Below the pieces are notes generated by a model. It worked only from the letters and a program-made list of their open reading frames with translations. It made no database searches and was not told the origin of the DNA. From positions 1-14,561 of the forward strand of contig JAUWHT010000108.1 in assembly GCA_030605745.1 (NCBI GenBank): a stretch of DNA of 14,561 nt, in the 5' to 3' direction. Both the position numbers and the translations under genes were made by a program. Positions 6,559 through 14,283 of this stretch are shown here, piece after piece. Numbering within the stretch: the first letter of the stretch is position 1; each line of letters starts with the position of its first letter. This DNA comes from Pirellulales bacterium. Its GTDB lineage: Bacteria > Planctomycetota > Planctomycetia > Pirellulales > Thermoguttaceae.

Positions 6559-7503
6559 GTGGACCCGTGGGTGCTCAATACGCTGGCATTTCTGGCCGTG
6601 TTCTTCGCGGTGTTTTCCGCCAACGCCATCCTCCTGGGTCTCGGCGCCGGCGAACGGCGGCGGCTCAAGCAGGAATTGCGAGAACAACTCCGTCAGCGAA
6701 AACGCGAACAGATCAAGTCCCTCGACCTCAGCCGTGTCGCCCGCGTGGTCAACAGTCCCAAGGTTACGCGGGGCCAATCGCTCGCGACCCTGGTGGACCA
6801 GTCCGGACTAAACCTTTCCGTCCGGCGCCTGGTGCTAATGTGCGTGGGGACAGCGGTCGTGGCAGGGCTCCTGGTCGGGGGTTTGACCACAAGTCTGCTC
6901 TTGGCAGCCGTGGCCGCCCTGGCAAGCGCCGTGTTCCCGGTGCTGTGGGTTATCTACGCGCGGAATAAGCGGCTGGAAAAGCTGCGGACACAACTCCCCG
7001 ACGCCCTCGACTTGATGAGCCGCGTCTTGCAGGCCGGGCAGACCATGTCCCAAGCCATGCAACTGGTGGCTGACGAGTTCAGCCTGCCAATCTCGTTGGA
7101 GTTCTTCTTCTGTCATGAACAGATGAACCTCGGGCTTTCGCCGGACGACGCGATGCGCGACTTGGCGCGGCGGACCGGCCTGCTGGAAATCAAGATCTTC
7201 GTGCTGGCCGTCGTGGTCCATCAACAGACAGGAGGAAACCTCTCAGAGTTGCTCGACAAGATGGGCGCTGTCGTGCGCGAGCGGCTTCGCATACGCGGGA
7301 TGGTGCAAAGCCTGACGGCTCAGGGCCGGATGCAAGCAACGATTCTGCTGAGCTTGCCCCCGGCGATGTTCTTGCTGCTGATGGTGATCAACCCCGATTA
7401 CGAATCGCTCCTGCTGCAATATCCCATGATGATCGTTGCGGCGCTGGCGCTAATGGGTGTCGGCGCGCTATGGATCCAGAAAGTTATCCATTTCGATTTC
7501 TAG
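6559..7503 (+). CDS. tadB: TadB inner-membrane platform protein
   Basis: 314-residue integral-membrane protein with a T2SSF (GspF) domain, one half of the TadB/TadC platform that couples CpaF to pilin extraction. An N-terminal helix (about 5-28) is followed by a basic/charged linker (32-55), a helix pair (about 91-132), the cytoplasmic T2SSF core (about 145-255, LPDALDLMSRVLQAG ... VVVHQQTGGNLSELLDKM), and two C-terminal helices (258-277, 286-307). The start is GTG 6559, 6 bases after a full AAGGAGG (6546-6552) that extends to AAGGAGGTGA, the best ribosome site in the window. It lies 18 bases after cpaF, so translation is probably co-transcriptional with it. Confidence 0.95.
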   Translation: MDPWVLNTLAFLAVFFAVFSANAILLGLGAGERRRLKQELREQLRQRKREQIKSLDLSRVARVVNSPKVTRGQSLATLVDQSGLNLSVRRLVLMCVGTAVVAGLLVGGLTTSLLLAAVAALASAVFPVLWVIYARNKRLEKLRTQLPDALDLMSRVLQAGQTMSQAMQLVADEFSLPISLEFFFCHEQMNLGLSPDDAMRDLARRTGLLEIKIFVLAVVVHQQTGGNLSELLDKMGAVVRERLRIRGMVQSLTAQGRMQATILLSLPPAMFLLLMVINPDYESLLLQYPMMIVAALALMGVGALWIQKVIHFDF

Positions 7504-7523
7504 GACGTACTGTATCGACAACC

Positions 7524-7536
7524 AAGGGGACCCCTT
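7524..7536. repeat. Palindrome overlapping the tadC ribosome site
   Basis: AAGGGG-A-CCCCTT is a perfect 6+6 palindrome that ends 3 bases before the tadC ATG at 7540 and includes the only purine-rich Shine-Dalgarno candidate. In RNA, AAGGG and CCCTT could form a 5-base-pair hairpin with a 3-base loop. Such a hairpin could partly hide the ribosome site. Function is inferred from position only. Confidence 0.35.
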
Positions 7537-7539
7537 CCG

Positions 7540-8457
7540 ATGACCAGTGGTTTCATCCTGACGATTGCCACGTTTGGCGCGGTCGGCAGCCTGGTGTTGT
7601 TGTTGGCGACGCTTTTCGGCTACGGCCGGGGGCCGATCGCAACGCGACTTGCCGACCTTTTCCCCACCACCACCGGACAGAGTGGCACGCTGCGGTCGGC
7701 CCGGTCGGTGGTGCCCAGTCTGGGAACGGTGCTGATGCCGCAAAAGGCGTCAAACCTGCAACGGATCCGGACGCGTCTGATACAGGCCGGATTCTATCGG
7801 CACCACGTGGCCGGTGTATTCTTTGGCGTGAAACTCCTCTTGATGGTCTCCCCGGTGGTCGTCGGGGCCATGCTCTACGGCATGGGCCTGCTCTCGCTAA
7901 TCGAGGCGATTCTCTACGGGGCGTTGGTGGGATTGATCGGCACCGTGGCCCCCAGCTTGTGGATCCAACGCCTCAAGGCCGCTCGACAGAAGAAGATCCG
8001 CCGGGCGATGCCCGACGCGTTGGACGTGATTGTCGTCTGTTTGGAGGGGGGCCTGAGCGTGCCGGCCGCCTTCGCGCGCGTGACCAGCGAACTATACACT
8101 GTCCATCCGTTGCTGGCGGCAGAAATGGCAATCGTGCGTAAGGAAGTCGAACTGGGGCGCTCCACCGGCGAGGCACTGCAGTGTTTCGCGGACCGCTTCG
8201 ACACCGAAGATTTGCAGAGCATGGCCGCCGTGGTCACCCAGGCCGAGCGCTTCGGAGCCAGCCTGGTCCGCACACTTCGTATCCAGGCGGACGGCCTGCG
8301 GCTGAAGCGCCATCAGCACGCCGAGGCGCAAGCCCAGAAAGCACCGCTGAAACTGATCTTTCCCACGGTCCTGTGCATTTTTCCCGCGTTGTACATCGTG
8401 TTGATGGGACCTGCCGCCGTCCATTTTTTCCAAATGCTCGACAAGTTGGGCCAATAG
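7540..8457 (+). CDS. tadC: TadC inner-membrane platform protein
   Basis: 305-residue T2SSF-domain membrane protein, partner of TadB. It has an N-terminal helix (about 5-27), a helix pair (about 89-112 and 115-142), the T2SSF core (about 158-265, MPDALDVIVVCLEGGLSVPA ... VTQAERFGASLVRTLRIQAD) and a C-terminal helix (about 272-294). The motif QAERFGASLVRTLR is characteristic of TadC rather than TadB. The ATG at 7540 follows a weak AAGGGG by 10 bases, part of a palindrome. It lies 36 bases after tadB and 22 before tadE. Confidence 0.94.
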   Translation: MTSGFILTIATFGAVGSLVLLLATLFGYGRGPIATRLADLFPTTTGQSGTLRSARSVVPSLGTVLMPQKASNLQRIRTRLIQAGFYRHHVAGVFFGVKLLLMVSPVVVGAMLYGMGLLSLIEAILYGALVGLIGTVAPSLWIQRLKAARQKKIRRAMPDALDVIVVCLEGGLSVPAAFARVTSELYTVHPLLAAEMAIVRKEVELGRSTGEALQCFADRFDTEDLQSMAAVVTQAERFGASLVRTLRIQADGLRLKRHQHAEAQAQKAPLKLIFPTVLCIFPALYIVLMGPAAVHFFQMLDKLGQ

Positions 8458-8479
8458 GTGTTCACGGGGGGAGAAAGCG

Positions 8480-8986
8480 ATGATAGGGAGCAAGCCCATA
8501 TCGATCGGCAGACAATCACCGCGATGGTTGTTGCCCATTGCCTTGCAGCGAACCGCCCGTTGGCGGCGCGCGGCTCGGCGGGGTTCGGCCACGCTGGAGT
8601 TCGCCATCCTGCTGCCGGTTCTGCTGACGCTGGCCCTGCTTTGCGTCGATTTTGGGCGGTTTGCGCACTGCTATATCGCGGTGGCCAACGCCGCCCGGGC
8701 CGGAGCAGGCTACGGAAGCGTCAATCCGTTTACCACGGCTACGAAACCGGTCTGGGAGGCTCAGGTGCGCCAGACCGTGATAGACGAATTGGCCGATAAT
8801 AATTGGTTCCAGTCGGCCGAACTGGTCATGCCCACTCCCGAAGCGATCGACGAAGGCAACGGGTTTTGGCGGGTGCAGGTCGACGTTACTTACCCCTTCG
8901 AGACGCTCATCAACTGGCCGTTTCTACCCGGCTACAACGAGCCGGTGATGTTGCGTCGAGTGGTGGTCATGCGAGGAACCAGATGA
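8480..8986 (+). CDS. tadE: TadE-type pseudopilin
   Basis: 168-residue minor pilin-like protein. The N-terminal 35 residues are basic and end in RRAARRG. The segment SATLEFAILLPVLLTLALL then forms the pilin-like transmembrane helix of the TadE family. The predicted cleavage site is G35^S36, with the conserved +5 Glu at E40, so it should be a substrate of the adjacent peptidase. The soluble part (about 65-168) would lie in the periplasm. The ATG at 8480 follows GGGAG (8469-8473) by 6 bases. Its stop overlaps the start of the next gene (ATGA at 8983-8986), which implies translational coupling of the two pseudopilins. The precursor leader is longer than in many TadE proteins, so a later start cannot be excluded. 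Confidence 0.92.
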   Translation: MIGSKPISIGRQSPRWLLPIALQRTARWRRAARRGSATLEFAILLPVLLTLALLCVDFGRFAHCYIAVANAARAGAGYGSVNPFTTATKPVWEAQVRQTVIDELADNNWFQSAELVMPTPEAIDEGNGFWRVQVDVTYPFETLINWPFLPGYNEPVMLRRVVVMRGTR

Positions 8987-9441
8987 CGAGAACAGGCAGA
9001 TATCGTCGAGGGGCCACGGTGTTGGAGATGTCGATCGTCCTGGGAGTCTTCGCCGTTTTGACCCTGGGTATGCTCGACCTGGGGATCGGGGTGTTCCGCT
9101 ACCACGTGCTGGCCAATGCCGCCCGGCACGGTGTCCGCCGGGCCATCGTGCACGGCGAACATGCCATGACCAGTTGGGGCCCCGGCACGATCGATGTACC
9201 GGCCACGGCCTCCGGTATTCCGATCATCGGGGACGGCAGCCCCAATAACCGCGACGGGGTCCAACGCTTGCTGGTCGGCTGTGATTTGGATAAGACTAGG
9301 ATCGTGGTCGAGTGGCCCGAAGGCAGCAACGCCTTCGAGAAGCAGGTACGCGTCACGGTAACTTCCCCGTATGAACCGATCATGCTGTTTCTCACTCCGG
9401 TGACACTTCGCGCTTCCTCGACCATGCAAATCGCACACTAA
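8983..9441 (+). CDS. tadF: TadE/TadF-family second pseudopilin
   Basis: 152-residue protein with the same architecture as its upstream neighbour: a very short basic leader (MTRTGRYRRG), a pilin-like cleavage site G10^A11, the +5 Glu at E15 in ATVLEMSIVLGVFAVLTLG, and then a periplasmic domain. TadE and TadF pseudopilins are both needed for pilus biogenesis in well-studied Tad systems. Naming it tadF rests on its position after tadE; by sequence it could be a second TadE. The ATG at 8983 overlaps the tadE stop by four bases (ATGA). This sets the start, since a longer upstream frame would run far inside tadE. Confidence 0.88.
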   Translation: MTRTGRYRRGATVLEMSIVLGVFAVLTLGMLDLGIGVFRYHVLANAARHGVRRAIVHGEHAMTSWGPGTIDVPATASGIPIIGDGSPNNRDGVQRLLVGCDLDKTRIVVEWPEGSNAFEKQVRVTVTSPYEPIMLFLTPVTLRASSTMQIAH

Positions 9442-9460
9442 ACTAAGGAGGGACGGATTC

Positions 9461-11002
9461 ATGAAACCTTACCAATCAATTGGCCGGTCCACCTGGTCCA
9501 ACCGGCGGCGGCGACGCCGGTCGGGCAGTATCTTGGTGTGGAGCGCTTTCCTGCTGGTGGCGTTGATCGCCATGGTTGGCCTGGTCATCGATGGCGGGTT
9601 GATGATGGCCGCTTACCGGCAGTGCCACAACGCCGCCGATGCCGCCGCGTTGGCCGCGGCAATGGACCTGATGCTCGGCCGGAGCGAAGCTGAAGCGGCC
9701 GCCACCGCCGTCAATTTCGTCACGGACGCGGAACACAATAACCTCCCCGACGCAACAGTCGTTGTCAACGTCCCTCCCACGCAGGGACCCTATGCGGGAT
9801 CGCCAGACCATGTTGAGGCCATCGTGACATACCCCTTTCCCACGTACTTTGTCCACGTGGTGATGCCAGGGCACAACCGGGATCAGAGTGTCAGAGCATG
9901 GGCCGTCGCGGGGTTCGAATGGATTACGGCCGGCGAGGGGGTGATGGCGCTCGATCCGACGGCGTGGCCGGGGCTGAACGTCAGCGGCGGTGGAAGGATC
10001 AAAATTCTCGGGCGCATTATCGTTAACTCCGAAGGAGGCGGGGTCGACGAGAACGGCGATCCCTCGAACATGGCCCTGCTCGGCCACAACAAATGGGGCG
10101 CCAAGGTCGGGACGTGTCCACTCTGTCCGTTCGGTGCGAGACGCGGCGTCTTCGCCAAGGACATCCAACTGGTCGGAGGCGTCGACACGCCGGAGAGCTT
10201 CAAGAACATCGACCCGCTGAATCCTAAAAGCCCCTTGCGCTGCAACGGCCTGCCGGTCCCCGACCCGTTTGCCAATCTGCCCACGCCCAGCACCGCCAAC
10301 GGCGTCGATCCAACGGATTGGGGAACGGTCAAAGTAACCAACGCCGGCCTGAAACAAGGTCCTCCGTCCTGGGAGGATCCCGACACCGGCGAAGTCACCT
10401 TGCAGCCGGGTGTGTACGAGCAGTTGACGGTTACCGGCGGCGACGTGACTTTGATGCCCGGCATCTACGTCCTTTCCGGTTCGAACAACAACAACCTGTC
10501 GCTGACCGGCGGCGAGGTGACCGGCGAGGGAGTGATGTTCTACAACACGGGCGCGGACTACAACCCGAACGACGGCTCGCCGGATGCCGGTGATCCGCCT
10601 GATCCGATGAATCAGTCGCCACCGCCGAAACATCCCGCCACGGACTTCGGCGACGTAACCCTCAACGCGAGCATGCACTTCTTCACGCCGAGCATGCACT
10701 TCACGCCCATCGATACGGAGACATTCAGCTATCCAAACCCAGAGATCAATGTATTCGACGGGATACTGTTTTATCAGCGGCGGGCCAATCCTGAACCGGT
10801 CCGCATTGAAGGCAGCCTCCAGGAAGGCGTGTTGGAAGGCACCATTTACGCGAAGTGGTCTCACTTCACAATTGCCGGGCAGGGCACCTGCAACGCTCAA
10901 TTCATCGTCGGCAGTATTGCTGTTACCGGCCAGGGTAACGTAACCATCGACTATGCCGGGAAGGATATTGCGAAAGTTCAGAACGTGTTCCTGGTTGATT
11001 GA
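9461..11002 (+). CDS. tadG: TadG-like membrane-anchored, beta-rich pilus-associated protein
   Basis: 513-residue protein. A run of arginines (15-20) precedes a transmembrane helix (about 24-45), then the TadG N-terminal motif (VIDGGLMMAAYRQCHNAADA, 42-61) and AAALAAAM. The remainder is predicted periplasmic or surface beta-rich. It has turn-like repeats LQPGVYEQLTV (314-324) and LMPGIYVLSG (331-340), then the GEGVMFYNTG segment and a closing VTGQGNVTIDY, as in the C-terminal regions of many TadG-like proteins. There is no von Willebrand-A domain. A CPLC pair (219-222) and a Pro/Asp-rich linker (365-392) are unusual local features. The ATG at 9461 follows AAGGAGG (9445-9451) by 9 bases. It is the last gene of the forward operon, and its last 25 bases overlap the 3' end of the opposing TPR gene. 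Confidence 0.87.
   Translation: MKPYQSIGRSTWSNRRRRRRSGSILVWSAFLLVALIAMVGLVIDGGLMMAAYRQCHNAADAAALAAAMDLMLGRSEAEAAATAVNFVTDAEHNNLPDATVVVNVPPTQGPYAGSPDHVEAIVTYPFPTYFVHVVMPGHNRDQSVRAWAVAGFEWITAGEGVMALDPTAWPGLNVSGGGRIKILGRIIVNSEGGGVDENGDPSNMALLGHNKWGAKVGTCPLCPFGARRGVFAKDIQLVGGVDTPESFKNIDPLNPKSPLRCNGLPVPDPFANLPTPSTANGVDPTDWGTVKVTNAGLKQGPPSWEDPDTGEVTLQPGVYEQLTVTGGDVTLMPGIYVLSGSNNNNLSLTGGEVTGEGVMFYNTGADYNPNDGSPDAGDPPDPMNQSPPPKHPATDFGDVTLNASMHFFTPSMHFTPIDTETFSYPNPEINVFDGILFYQRRANPEPVRIEGSLQEGVLEGTIYAKWSHFTIAGQGTCNAQFIVGSIAVTGQGNVTIDYAGKDIAKVQNVFLVD
10668..10702 (+). repeat. Short direct duplication inside tadG
   Basis: CGAGCATGCACTTC occurs at 10668-10681 and 10689-10702, 21 bases (seven codons) apart. 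It encodes the doubled peptide SMHFFTPSMHFTP. The in-frame period points to a small tandem duplication within the coding sequence. Confidence 0.6.
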
Positions 11003-11661
11003 GCAACTGATGGCCGTTCTGCCCCGTGCTGCCGTCGCTGCGACGTCAGCACGAATGCCAGGTTGCCCCGTGCTTCCGCCTCGTTGCAGCCGGCGCGCAG
11101 GAACTCGACCATCGCGGCGTCGTTCCGGTCCGTGCGCGCCAGCAGCAAGCCCAGGTTGTTGTGCGCCCGGGCAAGGTTCGGGTTTAGTTGCAGCGCGCGG
11201 TGCAGGCTGGTTTCCGCTTCTTTCCATCGCCGCTGAAAATAGTAGCTGTACCCCAGATCACAGTGGATCTCGGCGTTGTCGGGGTCCCGTTGCAGGGCCT
11301 CGCGATAGAACTCCGCCGAGGCTACACAGTTGCCTTTCTTGTCGTGCAGTACTGCAAGGCGATGGTACGCGTCGGCTCGGCGGCCATCCTTCTTTAGGAC
11401 TTCGAGGTACAAACGGATTGCCTGTTCCACGTAGCCCTGCTTCTCGACGGACCGGGCGACGGCCATCTGTACATCGGCCTTCTGCTCGGCAGTGATCGTC
11501 TCGAGCGGATCTTCTTCCTGGATGGCTGGCGGGGGTGCCGCGGCCCGGCCCAGTCCGAGGCCGGGATGCTTGGCGCCGCTCTGCCGACAACCGAACAGAC
11601 ACACCACGGACGCCAGCAGGAACATCCCGGCGCGGTAGCGACAACGGATATCACTCCGCAT
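10978..11661 (-). CDS. tadD: TPR-repeat lipoprotein, TadD-like
   Basis: 227 residues. The N-terminus has a basic start and a hydrophobic stretch ending in the lipobox LFGC (Cys25), so it should be exported and lipid-anchored. From about 60 to 196 it is helical with about four tetratricopeptide units, for example GYVEQAIRLYLEVLKKDGRR, CVASAEFYREALQRDPDNA and WKEAETSLHRALQLNPNLA. TPR lipoproteins of this type (TadD/pilotin-like) assist secretin assembly in Tad systems. The ATG at 11661 keeps a basic n-region ahead of the lipobox and has a weak AGAGG upstream; an ATG at 11625 would also reach the lipobox. It is the last of three minus-strand genes, 33 bases after its upstream neighbour, and its 3' end overlaps tadG tail-to-tail by 25 bases. 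Confidence 0.83.
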   Translation of the reverse strand: MRSDIRCRYRAGMFLLASVVCLFGCRQSGAKHPGLGLGRAAAPPPAIQEEDPLETITAEQKADVQMAVARSVEKQGYVEQAIRLYLEVLKKDGRRADAYHRLAVLHDKKGNCVASAEFYREALQRDPDNAEIHCDLGYSYYFQRRWKEAETSLHRALQLNPNLARAHNNLGLLLARTDRNDAAMVEFLRAGCNEAEARGNLAFVLTSQRRQHGAERPSVAQSTRNTF

Positions 11662-11694
11662 TGTGTGGACCTCTACTCACAGAACATTATCGTG

Positions 11695-12465
11695 TTAGCG
11701 CTGACTGCCTTGATCCGGGGTAGTTAAACCCGCGGCGCCACCGGTTGTACCGCCCACAGCCCCTCCTCCTGACCGGGTCTGTTGCAGGAGGTTGCGATAA
11801 ACCTCTACAGCTTCTTCCCCGCTGAGCCGAGCAGTCTCGGGATCCCCCACCACCACCCACTCCGGAGGCACAGGGAATTCGGCTTCCTCCAGTAGTTTCA
11901 AGACTTGGCTGCGACGGGCTGCATCCAACTGGGGATCATCGGCAGCGCGCTCGACGACAAGCGGGTGCATGCCGCACTGGAACATCACGATCAACCGATC
12001 GAGCCGTTTACGGCCTTGGGGATTCAGCTTGGACGCATCTTCCAACACGCCGTCGAAGAAATCGTAGCGGTGCAACACCATCTGATCGGCCAAGGCGTTG
12101 CAAACCTGAATTCTCATGTGCGTCTGGAGGAGACTGCCCAGCGGCCGGGCGGCGAAGTACTCTGGGTAGCCCCAATGACTGGCCTGCATCAACGCCTTGA
12201 ATTGATGGATCCACTCGCCCCGGCAAGGCCGCCCTCCGCACAGACTGCCTACGCCGTGCGATGGGCAACAGTCCGGACAGGACTCCTGCAGGGCTGTGGG
12301 CACCGCCCCGGCATCCCGCAGCTTCTTTGGAGTCACTGGTGCTGCAAGCGACTTCTCCACGAACACGATCGACGTCGTGGGCTCTTTCGGCTTTTCAGTC
12401 GCCGTCAACACGGACACCCAAAGCGTTACAACCAGGCCGCACACGCTTATGATCGCGAGTCTCAT
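11695..12465 (-). CDS. Unrecognised exported Cys-rich protein with possible OmpA-like region
   Basis: 256 residues from the ATG at 12465, chosen because GGGGAGGTGG lies just upstream. The frame stays open further, but that part would run into the secretin gene. Residues 1-22 look like a signal peptide (MRLAIISVCGLVVTLWVSVL). A cysteine cluster follows: C63, C66, C67, C76 and C81, with H70 between. Residues about 124-207 (LADQMVLHRYDFFDG ... LNPQGRKRLDRL ... PLVVERA ... LDAARRSQVLKLL ... VVVGDP) follow the strand-helix order of OmpA C-terminal domains, but the usual TD motif of the peptidoglycan site is absent. The tail is Gly/Thr-rich. It lies 14 bases after the secretin gene and 33 before the TPR lipoprotein, so a role in the outer-membrane part of the Tad machine is inferred. 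I know no named family for it. Confidence 0.85.
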   Translation of the reverse strand: MRLAIISVCGLVVTLWVSVLTATEKPKEPTTSIVFVEKSLAAPVTPKKLRDAGAVPTALQESCPDCCPSHGVGSLCGGRPCRGEWIHQFKALMQASHWGYPEYFAARPLGSLLQTHMRIQVCNALADQMVLHRYDFFDGVLEDASKLNPQGRKRLDRLIVMFQCGMHPLVVERAADDPQLDAARRSQVLKLLEEAEFPVPPEWVVVGDPETARLSGEEAVEVYRNLLQQTRSGGGAVGGTTGGAAGLTTPDQGSQR

Positions 12466-12479
12466 TAGTCCACCTCCCC

Positions 12480-14213
12480 TCACTCCGAGAACCCAACAGG
12501 GCCGTAAACATGCTGCTGTTCGAGTTGGAGGTAGCGGGCAACCCCACAGCCCTTGTCCCACAACAAGGTTGACCGCACGTTGCGACCGGTCCGCCCCTCG
12601 ATCCGGTTGAGCAGGTAGAACTCAAGATCGTTGGGGTCCTGCACTTCCGCACCGGGTACCGGCGGCACCTGATCGCGGTCCATGGGGCTGACCAGGCGCG
12701 GGGAAACCAACACCAGCAATTCCTTCTCCACCCGTCGATGGGTGGTGTTGCTGAACATCGGACCGATGTAGGGGAGATCGCCGAGGCCGGGAATCCGGCT
12801 CGTCCGACCATCGATTTCCACTTGCAGCAAGCCGGCAATGGCCAGGGTCTGGCCCTCACGAAGCTCCACCGTCGTGGTGGTCCGACGCGTATGAACCCCC
12901 GGCACCGGATTGCCGCCGGCGACCAGGGTCGTGCCCAGGCTCTCGTCGATCGAACTCACCTCCGAAGTAACCAACAGACGGATCTTTTGGTCGTTGAGCA
13001 CGTAGGGAACGAAGTCCAACTGGACACCGAACTTCTTCCAATCGATGGTCACTGAGTTGGTCCCCCCCGTGGTCGTTTGGGGAACCGGCACAGGAAACTC
13101 GCCGCCGGCGAGGAAGCTGGCCGTGTGGCCGCTCATCGTTATGAGGTTCGGCTCGGCCAGTACGGTCAGCAGCGAGTTCCGCCGCAACGCTCGTAGCAGA
13201 ATCTCAAAATCGGCGCTGGGGACGATGCCGAATGCCGTGGTCGTGGTTGGGTTGCTCTGCCCGGTGGCGGTACCCACAAGACCGCCCAGCCCTAGGAGCC
13301 CCAAGGCATTGACCGCGGCCCCGCCGATGCTGGTCCCAAAGATATTGCCCGTCGACGGATTCACGCCAAGGATGTCGGCCCCGATCTCGCGCAACCCGGT
13401 GCGGTTCAGCTCGGCCACCCGTACCTGGAGCGATACCTGCTGGATACCCGGCACGCGGATGAGGTTGATGATCCGCACCGGTGTTCCCGAGGCTTGGCCG
13501 GTGCCCGTCGATTGGTCATTCCGGCCTCCCGCAGGTTGCACCGATTCGAGGAATGCCTCCAGGGTTTGGAGGACTTGCGCTACCTGTGCGGGACTGCGCG
13601 CCTCACCTTCGACCACCAAATGCTCCCGAAGTTGTGCCAGCCGCAGATAGGCGTCGGGAAATATCTGCCTGAGGTGGGCCCGCATTAAATCGAGGTCGTA
13701 GACGACATGGACTTCAAAGCTGTAGGTCTGACTGTCGGCGGTGGTAATGGACAGATCGGTCACACCAGCCCGTCGGCCCATAATGCGAATCATCCGGGGA
13801 TTTGGCAGCACCTGAAAGTCGAGCACCGTTGGGTCGCCTACGGCGATCACCGCAGTTCCGCCCTTGTTGACGATGTCTGCCTTCGTGGTTAGCAGCCGCC
13901 CCTGGCCCATGATGACTTGCAGCGCGGCATCATTACCCTTGAGCGTATCAATGAAGGAGGCCACCGGTTCGTTCTCTGCTGGCGCTCTCTTGGTATGCCA
14001 CGTCTGGCCAGGCTCCACTCCCTCCGCAGGGCGCGGGGCCTTTTGCGGTACAACACGCGTCGGTTGCCGCAGTCCACCAATAACGGGCTGGTCTTGAAAC
14101 ACCATCTGCCCGGTCGCCTCGGCCGTCCAGGCCGCACCCTCGAAGACCAGGGCAACCACCAATAGCCATGGCCACATGACCACCGCAATTGGCATGTTGC
14201 AATGAATGGACAT
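12480..14213 (-). CDS. rcpA: RcpA/CpaC outer-membrane secretin
   Basis: 577-residue secretin that forms the outer-membrane pore of the Tad pilus. The signal-peptide-like region is about 8-32 (MWPWLLVVALVFEGAAW, then TAEA). The pilus-assembly N-terminal domain spans about 105-170 (ADIVNKGGTAVIAVGDPTVL ... GVTDLSITTAD). A BON-like segment follows at about 172-225, and the secretin core at about 250-510. The core has the ring-forming segment AEPNLITMSGHTASFLAGGE and the hallmark IPGLGDLPYIGPMFS (474-488), then ELLVLVSPRLV. The C-terminal 60 residues extend beyond the usual core. No strong Shine-Dalgarno precedes the ATG at 14213; ATGs at 14195 and 14177 remain possible. It is the first gene of the minus-strand operon. 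I saw no convincing promoter upstream of it. Confidence 0.95.
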   Translation of the reverse strand: MSIHCNMPIAVVMWPWLLVVALVFEGAAWTAEATGQMVFQDQPVIGGLRQPTRVVPQKAPRPAEGVEPGQTWHTKRAPAENEPVASFIDTLKGNDAALQVIMGQGRLLTTKADIVNKGGTAVIAVGDPTVLDFQVLPNPRMIRIMGRRAGVTDLSITTADSQTYSFEVHVVYDLDLMRAHLRQIFPDAYLRLAQLREHLVVEGEARSPAQVAQVLQTLEAFLESVQPAGGRNDQSTGTGQASGTPVRIINLIRVPGIQQVSLQVRVAELNRTGLREIGADILGVNPSTGNIFGTSIGGAAVNALGLLGLGGLVGTATGQSNPTTTTAFGIVPSADFEILLRALRRNSLLTVLAEPNLITMSGHTASFLAGGEFPVPVPQTTTGGTNSVTIDWKKFGVQLDFVPYVLNDQKIRLLVTSEVSSIDESLGTTLVAGGNPVPGVHTRRTTTTVELREGQTLAIAGLLQVEIDGRTSRIPGLGDLPYIGPMFSNTTHRRVEKELLVLVSPRLVSPMDRDQVPPVPGAEVQDPNDLEFYLLNRIEGRTGRNVRSTLLWDKGCGVARYLQLEQQHVYGPVGFSE

Positions 14214-14283
14214 ATCTGGATCAACTAGTAGAATCGGGGTAAACCCTACCTATCATCTCGACACACGTGGGGACATGCACCAC

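Noticed and set aside
9476..11227. 583-codon minus-strand open frame opposite tadG
   Set aside because: It mirrors the tadG coding sequence, is rich in Arg/Gly/His with no motifs, and also overlaps the TPR gene in another frame.
12466..12561. N-terminal extension of the Cys-rich protein
   Set aside because: It would overlap the secretin gene, lacks a ribosome site, and would bury the clear signal peptide that begins at the ATG at 12465.
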